Origin: Cladorhizidae sp. MBARI D1340-BT2
Lineage: Eukaryota > Porifera > Demospongiae > Poecilosclerida > Cladorhizidae
NCBI GenBank assembly: GCA_028752905.1
Contig: JAQNBH010000013.1
Location: forward strand, 22,441,477-22,505,476
Direction: 5' to 3'
DNA length: 64,000 nt
Shown: positions 10,916 through 20,447 of the stretch, piece by piece
Layout of the letters: every line of letters begins with the position of its first letter
Position numbering within the stretch: position 1 is the first letter of the stretch
The notes under the pieces: model-generated
Seen by the model: only the letters and a program-made list of their open reading frames with translations
What the model was told of the DNA's origin: nothing
Database searches by the model: none
Position numbers and translations under genes: made by a program

Positions 10916-13869
10916 AAGTCCATTACAGTGAAGTATGCATAATAAATGTTTTTTTTGTATCAACAGAGAGCACAGAGAGAGACCTGTCTTAATAGCTATA
11001 TATCAATGAAGTTTGGAGAATCCATGAAGCTAACATATATAGCATCAAGAGAGAGCAGAGAGAAACCTATCTTGTGATTCTATCAAGTCCATTACTGTGA
11101 AGTATGCAGAATATACGGATGTTTGGTATCAAGAGAGAGAACAGAGAGAGGCCTACCTTTAGAGCTATATATCAAGTCTATTAATTGAAGTGTAGAGAAT
11201 CTATGAAGCTAACATGTTTAGCACAAGATAGAGAACACTGAGAGATACCTATCTTGCAAGTCCATTACAGTGAAGTGTGCAGAATATATGGATGTTTGGT
11301 ATCAAGAGAGAGCACTTAGAGAGTCCTATCTTAATAGCTATACATCAACTCTATTCAGTGAAGTGTGGATAATCTACGAAGCTAACATGTTTACCATCAA
11401 GTAAGAGTACAATTCATAACTGCCCTAATTAACAAGACCAAAGTCCCAGATTTTGTCAACTGATAGAGAAGGCCCTTATCTGCAACATATCAACAGATTA
11501 TCAATAAATGTAGTGGTTTTTCACTGGCAGGCCACCGCTTTGGCAACTGGAAAACGCCAGGAAATATCGCAAACCTTACCACTTCAAATCACCATAACTT
11601 GCTAATACTTAGAGTACTCAAAAATTTGGCACGTACAAAAGACAGATAATTAGAAGGGCTATCCGGTGATATAAAAATTATCATTTTTGGATAAAGTTTA
11701 GAAAAGTTATGAGCTTTACGGCAAAAAAACAAGATTTTTGGGGGGAAAATGAGAAACATATAGACCAAATTAGGACAAATATCAAGATACAGAACACATA
11801 ATGAAACCTATCATTCGAATCATATCAAGTCCATTACAGTGAAGTGTGCAGAATATATGGATGTTTGTATCAAGAGAGAGCACTTAGAGAGTCCTATGTT
11901 AATAGCTTTACATCAAGTCTATTCAGTGAAGTGTGGATAATCTACGAAGCTAACATGTTTAGCATCAAGTAAGAGTACAATTCATAACTGCCCTAATTAA
12001 CAAGACCATGTCCCAGATTTTGTCAACTGATAGAGAAGGCCCTTATCTGCAACATGTCAACAGATTATCAATAAATGTAGTGGGTTTTCACTGGCAGGCC
12101 ACCGCTTTGGCAACTGGAAAACGCCAGGAAATATCGCAAACCTTACCACTTCAAATCACCATAACTTGCTAATACTTAGAGTACTCAAACTTTTGGCACG
12201 TACAAAAGACAGATAATTAGAAGGGCTATCCGGTGATATAAAAATTATCTTTTTTGGGTAAAGTGTAGAACAGTTATGAGCTTTACGGCAAAAAAACAAG
12301 ATTTTTGGGGGGAAATGAGAAACATATAGACCAAATTAGGGCAAATATCAAGATAGAGAACACATAATGAAACCTATCATTCGAATCATATCAAGTCCAT
12401 TACAGTGAAGTATGCATAATAAATGTTTTTTTTGTATCAACAGAGAGCACAGAGAGAGACCTGTCTTAATAGCTATATATCAATGAAGTTTGGAGAATCC
12501 ATGAAGCTAACATATATAGCATCAAGAGAGAGCAGAGAGAAACCTATCTTGTGATTCTATCAAGTCCATTACTGTGAAGTATGCAGAATATACGGATGTT
12601 TGGTATCAAGAGAGAGAACAGAGAGAGGCCTACCTTTAGAGCTATATATCAAGTCTATTAATTGAAGTGTAGAGAATCTATGAAGCTAACATGTTTAGCA
12701 CAAGATAGAGAACACTGAGAGATACCTATCTTGCAAGTCCATTACAGTGAAGTGTGCAGAATATATGGATGTTTGGTATCAAGAGAGAGCACTTAGAGAG
12801 TCCTATCTTAATAGCTATACATCAACTCTATTCAGTGAAGTGTGGATAATCTACGAAGCTAACATGTTTACCATCAAGTAAGAGTACAATTCATAACTGC
12901 CCTAATTAACAAGACCAAAGTCCCAGATTTTGTCAACTGATAGAGAAGGCCCTTATCTGCAACATATCAACAGATTATCAATAAATGTAGTGGTTTTTCA
13001 CTGGCAGGCCACCGCTTTGGCAACTGGAAAACGCCAGGAAATATCGCAAACCTTACCACTTCAAATCACCATAACTTGCTAATACTTAGAGTACTCAAAA
13101 ATTTGGCACGTACAAAAGACAGATAATTAGAAGGGCTATCCGGTGATATAAAAATTATCATTTTTGGATAAAGTTTAGAAAAGTTATGAGCTTTACGGCA
13201 AAAAAACAAGATTTTTGGGGGGAAAATGAGAAACATATAGACCAAATTAGGACAAATATCAAGATACAGAACACATAATGAAACCTATCATTCGAATCAT
13301 ATCAAGTCCATTACAGTGAAGTGTGCAGAATATATGGATGTTTGTATCAAGAGAGAGCACTTAGAGAGTCCTATGTTAATAGCTTTACATCAAGTCTATT
13401 CAGTGAAGTGTGGATAATCTACGAAGCTAACATGTTTAGCATCAAGTAAGAGTACAATTCATAACTGCCCTAATTAACAAGACCATGTCCCAGATTTTGT
13501 CAACTGATAGAGAAGGCCCTTATCTGCAACATGTCAACAGATTATCAATAAATGTAGTGGTTTTTCACTGGCAGGCCACCGCTTTGGCAACTGGAAAACG
13601 CCAGGAAATATCGCAAACCTTACCACTTCAAATCACCATAACTTGCTAATACTTAGAGTACTCAAACTTTTGGCACGTACAAAAGACAGATAATTAGAAG
13701 GGCTATCCGGTGATATAAAAATTATCTTTTTTGGGTAAAGTGTAGAACAGTTATGAGCTTTACGGCAAAAAAACAAGATTTTTGGGGGGAAATGAGAAAC
13801 ATATAGACCAAATTAGGGCAAATATCAAGATAGAGAACACATAATGAAACCTATCATTCGAATCATATC
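10916..13869. repeat. Two tandem 1,477-bp higher-order repeats, C-D-LA-LB
   Basis: Unit starts: C 10916, D 11085, LA 11258, LB 11827; then C 12393, D 12562, LA 12735, LB 13304. There is no E unit. Both LA copies share the variant AAGATACAGAACAC (usual AAGATAGAGAACAC), also present at the end of the LA units at 14212 and 17501. C units show ACATATATAGC. Confidence 0.85.
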
Positions 13870-15612
13870 AAGTCCATTACAGTGAAGTATGCATAATAAA
13901 TGTTTTTTTTGTATCAACAGAGAGCACAGAGAGAGACCTGTCTTAATAGCTATATATCAATGAAGTTTGGAGAATCCATGAAGCTAACATATATAGCATC
14001 AAGAGAGAGCAGAGAGAAACCTATCTTGTGATTCTATCAAGTCCATTACTGTGAAGTATGCAGAATATACGGATGTTTGGTATCAAGAGAGAGAACAGAG
14101 AGAGGCCTACCTTTAGAGCTATATATCAAGTCTATTAATTGAAGTGTAGAGAATCTATGAAGCTAACATGTTTAGCACAAGATAGAGAACACTGAGAGAT
14201 ACCTATCTTGCAAGTCCATTACAGTGAAGTGTGCAGAATATATGGATGTTTGGTATCAAGAGAGAGCACTTAGAGAGTCCTATCTTAATAGCTATACATC
14301 AACTCTATTCAGTGAAGTGTGGATAATCTACGAAGCTAACATGTTTACCATCAAGTAAGAGTACAATTCATAACTGCCCTAATTAACAAGACCAAAGTCC
14401 CAGATTTTGTCAACTGATAGAGAAGGCCCTTATCTGCAACATATCAACAGATTATCAATAAATGTAGTGGTTTTTCACTGGCAGGCCACCGCTTTGGCAA
14501 CTGGAAAACGCCAGGAAATATCGCAAACCTTACCACTTCAAATCACCATAACTTGCTAATACTTAGAGTACTCAAAAATTTGGCACGTACAAAAGACAGA
14601 TAATTAGAAGGGCTATCCGGTGATATAAAAATTATCATTTTTGGATAAAGTTTAGAAAAGTTATGAGCTTTACGGCAAAAAAACAAGATTTTTGGGGGGA
14701 AAATGAGAAACATATAGACCAAATTAGGACAAATATCAAGATACAGAACACATAATGAAACCTATCATTCGAATCATATCAAGTCCATTACAGTGAAGTG
14801 TGCAGAATATATGGATGTTTGTATCAAGAGAGAGCACTTAGAGAGTCCTATGTTAATAGCTTTACATCAAGTCTATTCAGTGAAGTGTGGATAATCTACG
14901 AAGCTAACATGTTTAGCATCAAGTAAGAGTACAATTCATAACTGCCCTAATTAACAAGACCATGTCCCAGATTTTGTCAACTGATAGAGAAGGCCCTTAT
15001 CTGCAACATGTCAACAGATTATCAATAAATGTAGTGGTTTTTCACTGGCAGGCCACCGCTTTGGCAACTGGAAAACGCCAGGAAATATCGCAAACCTTAC
15101 CACTTCAAATCACCATAACTTGCTAATACTTAGAGTACTCAAACTTTTGGCACGTACAAAAGACAGATAATTAGAAGGGCTATCCGGTGATATAAAAATT
15201 ATCTTTTTTGGGTAAAGTGTAGAACAGTTATGAGCTTTACGGCAAAAAAACAAGATTTTTGGGGGGGAAATGAGAAACATATAGACCAAATTAGGGCAAA
15301 TATCAAGATAGAGAACACATAATGAAACCTATCATTCGAATCATATCAAGTCCATTACAGTGAAGTATGCATAATAAATGGGTTTTTGGTATCAACAGAG
15401 AGCACAGAGAGAGACCTGTCTTAATAGCTATATATCAATGAAGTTTGGAGAATCCATGAAGCTAACATATTTAGCATCAAGAGAGAGCAGAGAGAAACCT
15501 ATCTTGTGATTCTATCAAGTCCATTACTGTGAAGTATGCAGAATATACGGATGTTTGGTATCAAGAGAGAGAACAGAGAGAGGCCTACCTTTAGAGCTAT
15601 ATATCAAGTATA

Positions 15613-15616
15613 TTAA
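15613..15616. repeat. TTAA target-site duplication, left, copy 1
   Basis: TTAA immediately before the left terminal CCCTTT. Uninterrupted D units have a single TTAA here (CTATTAATTG). The base at 15610 is A in the element-bearing D units and C in other D units. Confidence 0.92.
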
Positions 15617-15630
15617 CCCTTTCACCGCTG
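15617..15630 (+). repeat. Left terminal inverted repeat, copy 1
   Basis: CCCTTTCACCGCTG. It matches the reverse complement of 16499-16512 at 13 of 14 positions (T versus C at the fifth base). Confidence 0.9.
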
Positions 15631-16048
15631 ACTTTCCTGGACATTTTTCCTAAAGTATACCAGCTACCCCAAAAAATCATTATAAAATCAGCAATCCATT
15701 CATATCAGTTGTAATTTTGTCATGTGATAGCACCAGTGTTTATAAACAATGTGATCTCATTAGTTAACCACATTATCAACCACAAAATATGAATATCATT
15801 ATGCTAAATTTCTCTATCAATATCTAACATTTAATCAACAAAAAATGTTTATAATATATTCACTCATTTAGTTAGCATTTAGTAAACATTAGTCATAATA
15901 ATTTAGGCATATAGCAATATATAGCGGTGGGTTTTTGACAAAATTTGATCATATGATTCTATAGCCCAGTAATACAATGGTTTATTATGTTATTGAAATT
16001 CAACTATTTGAGAAAGAACATGCAAATACAAATATGTAGATACTTTAG
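15631..16048. other. AT-rich non-coding interior of transposon copy 1
   Basis: About 420 bp between the left terminal repeat and the acidic frame. It is AT-rich, without a reading frame of note or recognisable catalytic-domain remnant. It may be leftover intron or 3' untranslated sequence of the ancestral element. AGCGGTG at 15933-15939 repeats seven bases of the right terminal repeat, possibly by chance. Confidence 0.6.
15981..15986 (-). terminator. Possible polyadenylation signal AATAAA, copy 1
   Basis: TTTATT on the plus strand reads AATAAA on the minus strand, about 63 bases after the TAG of the acidic frame. It could allow a short unspliced transcript to be polyadenylated. The region is AT-rich, so chance is possible. 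Confidence 0.3.
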
Positions 16049-16056
16049 CTAACCTG
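16048..16056 (-). other. Possible 5' splice site at the end of the transposon frame, copy 1
   Basis: On the minus strand the sequence is TCAG|GTTAGC, with the GT at 16053-16052, directly before the in-frame TAG. It fits the eukaryotic donor pattern AG|GT(A/G)AG except for T at the third intron base. No convincing acceptor and second exon remain in the 430 bases downstream. Confidence 0.35.
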
Positions 16057-16303
16057 AGAAGGCTTCCTGATCAATTTCATTATAACTAGAGAGCTGGTCA
16101 TAGCAAAAGGAAGAATCCTGAGGGTCTAAAGTAGGGTCAACTACAGCGGCTAAAGAATGCACTGCTGCACGATCAGAACTTGCATTTCCAAGGTAGCCAC
16201 ATATTTCTTCACCTTCTTCTTCCTCTGACTCATCCTCAGTGAGAGCAAAATCCTCGCTAGAAACCAGGGAAAGTACTTCTTTAAGCATTAAACATCCACT
16301 CAT
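16049..16303 (-). pseudogene. Probable first exon of a piggyBac-type transposase, 84 codons, copy 1
   Basis: The reading frame runs from an ATG at 16303-16301 (AAAATGA, A at -3) to TAG at 16051-16049. An in-frame GTG further upstream is not a credible eukaryotic start. The protein starts MSGCLMLKEVLSL and has an acidic run at residues 23-33 (EDESEEEEGEE), then a Ser/Asp/Glu-rich tail. Acidic, low-complexity N-termini precede the catalytic domain in many piggyBac-derived transposases. The catalytic DDD core and C-terminal cysteine-rich domain are absent. The frame ends within TCAGGTTAGC, which looks like a splice donor (CAG|GTTAGC), so this is probably exon 1 of a longer gene truncated by internal deletion. 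Assignment rests on context and composition, not on a visible conserved domain. It could alternatively be a short orphan frame. Confidence 0.5.
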
Positions 16304-16482
16304 TTTTAGGTCGTCAAAACCGCGAACCGTCGGTAGTTGCACGTATCTTTCGCTAACTAATCGGGCGTTTCCGGATGTTATTTTTGGACGTCATATAGAG
16401 TAATAGTTGCTCTTTCCGGTGGTATGCAAATTATGACTATAGACCAAGCGATCGATTTATTAGCGATTTTTAAAGTCCATTA

Positions 16483-16494
16483 CGCCATATGGCG
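16483..16494. repeat. Subterminal 12-bp palindrome, copy 1
   Basis: CGCCATATGGCG is a perfect palindrome 18 bases inside the right end of the transposon. Some piggyBac elements have internal repeats near their ends that bind transposase. A role for this one is inference. Confidence 0.6.
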
Positions 16495-16498
16495 CTTA

Positions 16499-16512
16499 CA
16501 GCGGTGAGAGGG
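16499..16512 (-). repeat. Right terminal inverted repeat, copy 1
   Basis: On the minus strand it reads CCCTCTCACCGCTG. Similarity with the left end stops after these 14 bases. Confidence 0.9.
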
Positions 16513-16516
16513 TTAA
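16513..16516. repeat. TTAA target-site duplication, right, copy 1
   Basis: TTAA directly after the right terminal GAGAGGG. The satellite resumes with TTGAAGTGTAGAG, exactly the D sequence. Confidence 0.92.
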
Positions 16517-18901
16517 TTGAAGTGTAGAGAATCTATGAACCTAACATGTTTAGCTCAAGATAGAGAACACTGAGAGATACCTATCTTGCAAGTCCATTAC
16601 AGTGAAGTGTGCAGAATATATGGATGTTTGGTATCAAGAGAGAGCACTTAGAGAGTCCTATCTTAATAGCTATACATCAAGTCTATTCAGTGAAGTGTGG
16701 ATAATCTACGAAGCTAACATGTTTAGCATCAAGTAAGAGTACAATTCATAACTGCCCTAATTAACAAGACCAAAGTCCCTGATTTTGTCAACTGATAGAG
16801 AAGGCCCTTATCTGCAACATATCAACAGATTATCAATAAATGTAGTGGTTTTTCACTGGCAGGCCACCGCTTTGGCAACTGGAAAACGCCAGGAAATATC
16901 GCAAACCTTACCACTTCAAATCGCCATAACTTGCTAATACTTAGAGTACTCAAAAATTTGGCACGTATAAAAGACAGATAATTAGAAGGGCTATCCGGTG
17001 ATATAAAAATTATCTTTTTTGGATAAAGTTTAGAAAAGTTATGAGCTTTACGGCAAAAAAACAAGATTTTTGGGGGGGAAATGAGAAACATATAGACCAA
17101 ATTAGGGCAAATATCAAGATAGAGAACACATAATGAAACCTATCATTCGAATCATATCAAGTCCATTACAGTGAAGTATGCATAATAAATGGGTTTTTGG
17201 TATCAACAGAGAGCACAGAGAGAGACCTGTCTTAATAGCTATATATCAATGAAGTTTGGAGAATCCATGAAGCTAACATATTTAGCATCAAGAGAGAGCA
17301 GAGAGAAACCTATCTTGTGATTCTATCAAGTCCATTACTGTGAAGTATGCAGAATATACGGATGTTTGGTATCAAGAGAGAGAACAGAGAGAGGCCTACC
17401 TTTAGAGCTATATATCAAGTCTATTAATTGAAGTGTAGAGAATCTATGAAGCTAACATGTTTAGCACAAGATAGAGAACACTGAGAGATACCTATCTTGC
17501 AAGTCCATTACAGTGAAGTGTGCAGAATATATGGATGTTTGGTATCAAGAGAGAGCACTTAGAGAGTCCTATCTTAATAGCTATACATCAAGTCTATTCA
17601 GTGAAGTGTGGATAATCTACGAAGCTAACATGTTTACCATCAAGTAAGAGTACAATTCATAACTGCCCTAATTAACAAGACCAAAGTCCCAGATTTTGTC
17701 AACTGATAGAGAAGGCCCTTATCTGCAACATATCAACAGATTATCAATAAATGTAGTGGTTTTTCACTGGCAGGCCACCGCTTTGGCAACTGGAAAACGC
17801 CAGGAAATATCGCAAACCTTACCACTTCAAATCGTCATAACTTGCTAATACTTAGAGTACTCAAAAATGTGGCACATACAAAAGACAGATAATTAGAAGG
17901 GCTATCCGGTGATATAAAAATTATCATTTTTGGATAAAGTTTAGAAAAGTTATGAGCTTTACGGCAAAAAAACAAGATTTTTGGGGGGAAAATGAGAAAC
18001 ATATAGACCAAATTAGGACAAATATCAAGATACAGAACACATAATGAAACCTATCATTCGAATCATATCAAGTCCATTACAGTGAAGTGTGCAGAATATA
18101 TGGATGTTTGTATCAAGAGAGAGCACTTAGAGAGTCCTATGTTAATAGCTTTACATCAAGTCTATTCAGTGAAGTGTGGATAATCTACGAAGCTAACATG
18201 TTTAGCATCAAGTAAGAGTACAATTCATAACTGCCCTAATTAACAAGACCATGTCCCAGATTTTGTCAACTGATAGAGAAGGCCCTTATCTGCAACATGT
18301 CAACAGATTATCAATAAATGTAGTGGTTTTTCACTGGCAGGCCACCGCTTTGGCAACTGGAAAACGCCAGGAAATATCGCAAACCTTACCACTTCAAATC
18401 ACCATAACTTGCTAATACTTAGAGTACTCAAACTTTTGGCACGTACAAAAGACAGATAATTAGAAGGGCTATCCGGTGATATAAAAATTATCTTTTTTGG
18501 GTAAAGTGTAGAACAGTTATGAGCTTTACGGCAAAAAAACAAGATTTTTGGGGGGGAAATGAGAAACATATAGACCAAATTAGGGCAAATATCAAGATAG
18601 AGAACACATAATGAAACCTATCATTCGAATCATATCAAGTCCATTACAGTGAAGTATGCATAATAAATGGGTTTTTGGTATCAACAGAGAGCACAGAGAG
18701 AGACCTGTCTTAATAGCTATATATCAATGAAGTTTGGAGAATCCATGAAGCTAACATATTTAGCATCAAGAGAGAGCAGAGAGAAACCTATCTTGTGATT
18801 CTATCAAGTCCATTACTGTGAAGTATGCAGAATATACGGATGTTTGGTATCAAGAGAGAGAACAGAGAGAGGCCTACCTTTAGAGCTATATATCAAGTAT
18901 A

Positions 18902-18905
18902 TTAA
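18902..18905. repeat. TTAA target-site duplication, left, copy 2
   Basis: TTAA just before CCCTTTCACCGCTG; equivalent to 15613-15616. Confidence 0.92.
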
Positions 18906-18919
18906 CCCTTTCACCGCTG
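18906..18919 (+). repeat. Left terminal inverted repeat, copy 2
   Basis: CCCTTTCACCGCTG, identical to copy 1. Confidence 0.9.
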
Positions 18920-19337
18920 ACTTTCCTGGACATTTTTCCTAAAGTATACCAGCTACCCCAAAAAATCATTATAAAATCAGCAATCCATTCATATCAGTTG
19001 TAATTTTGTCATGTGATAGCACCAGTGTTTATAAACAATGTGATCTCATTAGTTAACCACATTATCAACCACAAAATATGAATATCATTATGCTAAATTT
19101 CTCTATCAATATCTAACATTTAATCAACAAAAAATGTTTATAATATATTCACTCATTTAGTTAGCATTTAGTAAACATTAGTCATAATAATTTAGGCATA
19201 TAGCAATATATAGCGGTGGGTTTTTGACAAAATTTGATCATATAATTCTATAGCCCAGTAATACAATGGTTTATTATGTTATTGAAATTCAACTATTTGA
19301 GAAAGAACATGCAAATACAAATATGTAGATACTTTAG

Positions 19338-19592
19338 CTAACCTGAGAAGGCTTCCTGATCAATTTCATTATAACTAGAGAGCTGGTCATAGCAAAAGGA
19401 AGAATCCTGAGGGTCTAAAGTAGGGTCAACTACAGCGGCTAAAGAATGCACTGCTGCACGATCAGAACTTGCATTTCCAAGGTAGCCACATATTTCTTCA
19501 CCTTCTTCTTCCTCTGACTCATCCTCAGTGAGAGCAAAATCCTCGCTAGAAACCAGGGAAAGTACTTCTTTAAGCATTAAACATCCACTCAT
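19338..19592 (-). pseudogene. Probable first exon of a piggyBac-type transposase, 84 codons, copy 2
   Basis: Its translation is identical to the frame at 16049-16303, from the same ATG (19592-19590) to TAG, with the acidic run at residues 23-33 and the same possible splice donor (GT at 19342-19341). The identity reflects recent duplication of the surrounding satellite, not selection on the protein. About 210 bases lie between the ATG and the right transposon end. A minus-strand CTATATGACGTCC near 16387-16399 in copy 1 (19676-19688 here) could be part of a promoter, but this is weak. Confidence 0.5.
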
Positions 19593-19771
19593 TTTTAGGT
19601 CGTCAAAACCGCGAACCGTCGGTAGTTGCACGTATCTTTCGCTAACTAATCGGGCGTTTCCGGATGTTATTTTTGGACGTCATATAGAGTAATAGTTGCT
19701 CTTTCCGGTGGTATGCAAATTATGACTATAGACCAAGCGATCGATTTATTAGCGATTTTTAAAGTCCATTA

Positions 19772-19783
19772 CGCCATATGGCG
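19772..19783. repeat. Subterminal 12-bp palindrome, copy 2
   Basis: CGCCATATGGCG, as in copy 1. Confidence 0.6.
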
Positions 19784-19787
19784 CTTA

Positions 19788-19801
19788 CAGCGGTGAGAGG
19801 G
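19788..19801 (-). repeat. Right terminal inverted repeat, copy 2
   Basis: Minus strand CCCTCTCACCGCTG, identical to copy 1. Confidence 0.9.
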
Positions 19802-19805
19802 TTAA
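19802..19805. repeat. TTAA target-site duplication, right, copy 2
   Basis: TTAA just after the right end GAGAGGG; equivalent to 16513-16516. Confidence 0.92.
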
Positions 19806-20447
19806 TTGAAGTGTAGAGAATCTATGAACCTAACATGTTTAGCTCAAGATAGAGAACACTGAGAGATACCTATCTTGCAAGTCCATTACAGTGAAGTGTG
19901 CAGAATATATGGATGTTTGGTATCAAGAGAGAGCACTTAGAGAGTCCTATCTTAATAGCTATACATCAAGTCTATTCAGTGAAGTGTGGATAATCTACGA
20001 AGCTAACATGTTTAGCATCAAGTAAGAGTACAATTCATAACTGCCCTAATTAACAAGACCAAAGTCCCTGATTTTGTCAACTGATAGAGAAGGCCCTTAT
20101 CTGCAACATATCAACAGATTATCAATAAATGTAGTGGTTTTTCACTGGCAGGCCACCGCTTTGGCAACTGGAAAACGCCAGGAAATATCGCAAACCTTAC
20201 CACTTCAAATCGCCATAACTTGCTAATACTTAGAGTACTCAAAAATTTGGCACGTATAAAAGACAGATAATTAGAAGGGCTATCCGGTGATATAAAAATT
20301 ATCTTTTTTGGATAAAGTTTAGAAAAGTTATGAGCTTTACGGCAAAAAAACAAGATTTTTGGGGGGGAAATGAGAAACATATAGACCAAATTAGGGCAAA
20401 TATCAAGATAGAGAACACATAATGAAACCTATCATTCGAATCATATC

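Larger units (their letters stand above)
15617..16512 (-). mobile_element. piggyBac-like non-autonomous transposon, 896 bp, copy 1
   Basis: It is bounded by TTAA on both sides and by 14-bp terminal inverted repeats that start CCC, the hallmark of piggyBac-superfamily elements. It lies in a D unit: CTATTAATTGAAG is split after TTAA, and the D unit is longer by exactly 900 bp (896 plus the duplicated TTAA). At 896 bp it is much shorter than autonomous piggyBac elements (usually over 2 kb) and lacks the catalytic DDD domain, so it cannot mobilise itself. It retains a minus-strand acidic reading frame (16049-16303). A 12-bp palindrome sits near the right end. One base (15955, G) differs from copy 2 (19244, A). 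Confidence 0.92.
13870..17158. repeat. 3,289-bp tandem block carrying a piggyBac-like element, copy 1
   Basis: Unit starts: C 13870, D 14039, LA 14212, LB 14781, C 15348, D 15517 (1,073 bp, being 173 plus 900 of insertion and duplicated TTAA), LA 16590. The block ends with LA joined directly to C at 17159, with no LB between. This is the expected scar of a tandem duplication that started at C and ended at LA. Confidence 0.8.
18906..19801 (-). mobile_element. piggyBac-like non-autonomous transposon, 896 bp, copy 2
   Basis: It is identical in structure to 15617-16512, with the same target base context, the same flanking D variants (A at 18899, GAACCTAAC after the insertion) and the same following LA with AAAGTCCCTGATT. 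It was therefore copied together with its flanks by the 3,289-bp duplication and is not an independent insertion. By eye only one substitution (A at 19244 versus G at 15955) separates the two copies. Confidence 0.92.
17159..20447. repeat. 3,289-bp tandem block carrying a piggyBac-like element, copy 2
   Basis: Unit starts: C 17159, D 17328, LA 17501, LB 18070, C 18637, D 18806 (with insertion), LA 19879. It has the same unit order and length as 13870-17158. Then LB at 20448 restores the normal LA-LB order. LA 17501 differs from LA 14212 at several sites (ATCGTCATAAC, AAAATGTGGCAC), so later gene conversion or a more complex history is likely. Confidence 0.8.

Noticed and set aside
15810..15850. 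Splice acceptor and second exon inside the transposon (minus strand, AG near 15825)
   Set aside because: The pyrimidine tract is poor and the frames beyond it hit stops within a few codons.
16304..16342. Upstream extension of the transposon frame to a GTG at 16342
   Set aside because: GTG starts are not expected in a eukaryote. The ATG at 16303 has a good context and gives the acidic N-terminus directly.
15617..16512. Two independent piggyBac insertions
   Set aside because: Same site, same flanking substitutions and same neighbours at a constant 3,289-bp offset point to one insertion followed by duplication.
16822..17100. A 92-codon minus-strand reading frame in some LA units (also at 20111, 23066, 24543, 26020, 31350, 36680, 43713)
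   Set aside because: It opens at TTG (first ATG at codon 4), has no recognisable domain, and crosses the variable homopolymer cluster. In most long units ATCACCAT instead of ATCGCCAT creates an in-frame TGA. Its recurrence only reflects repeat copying.
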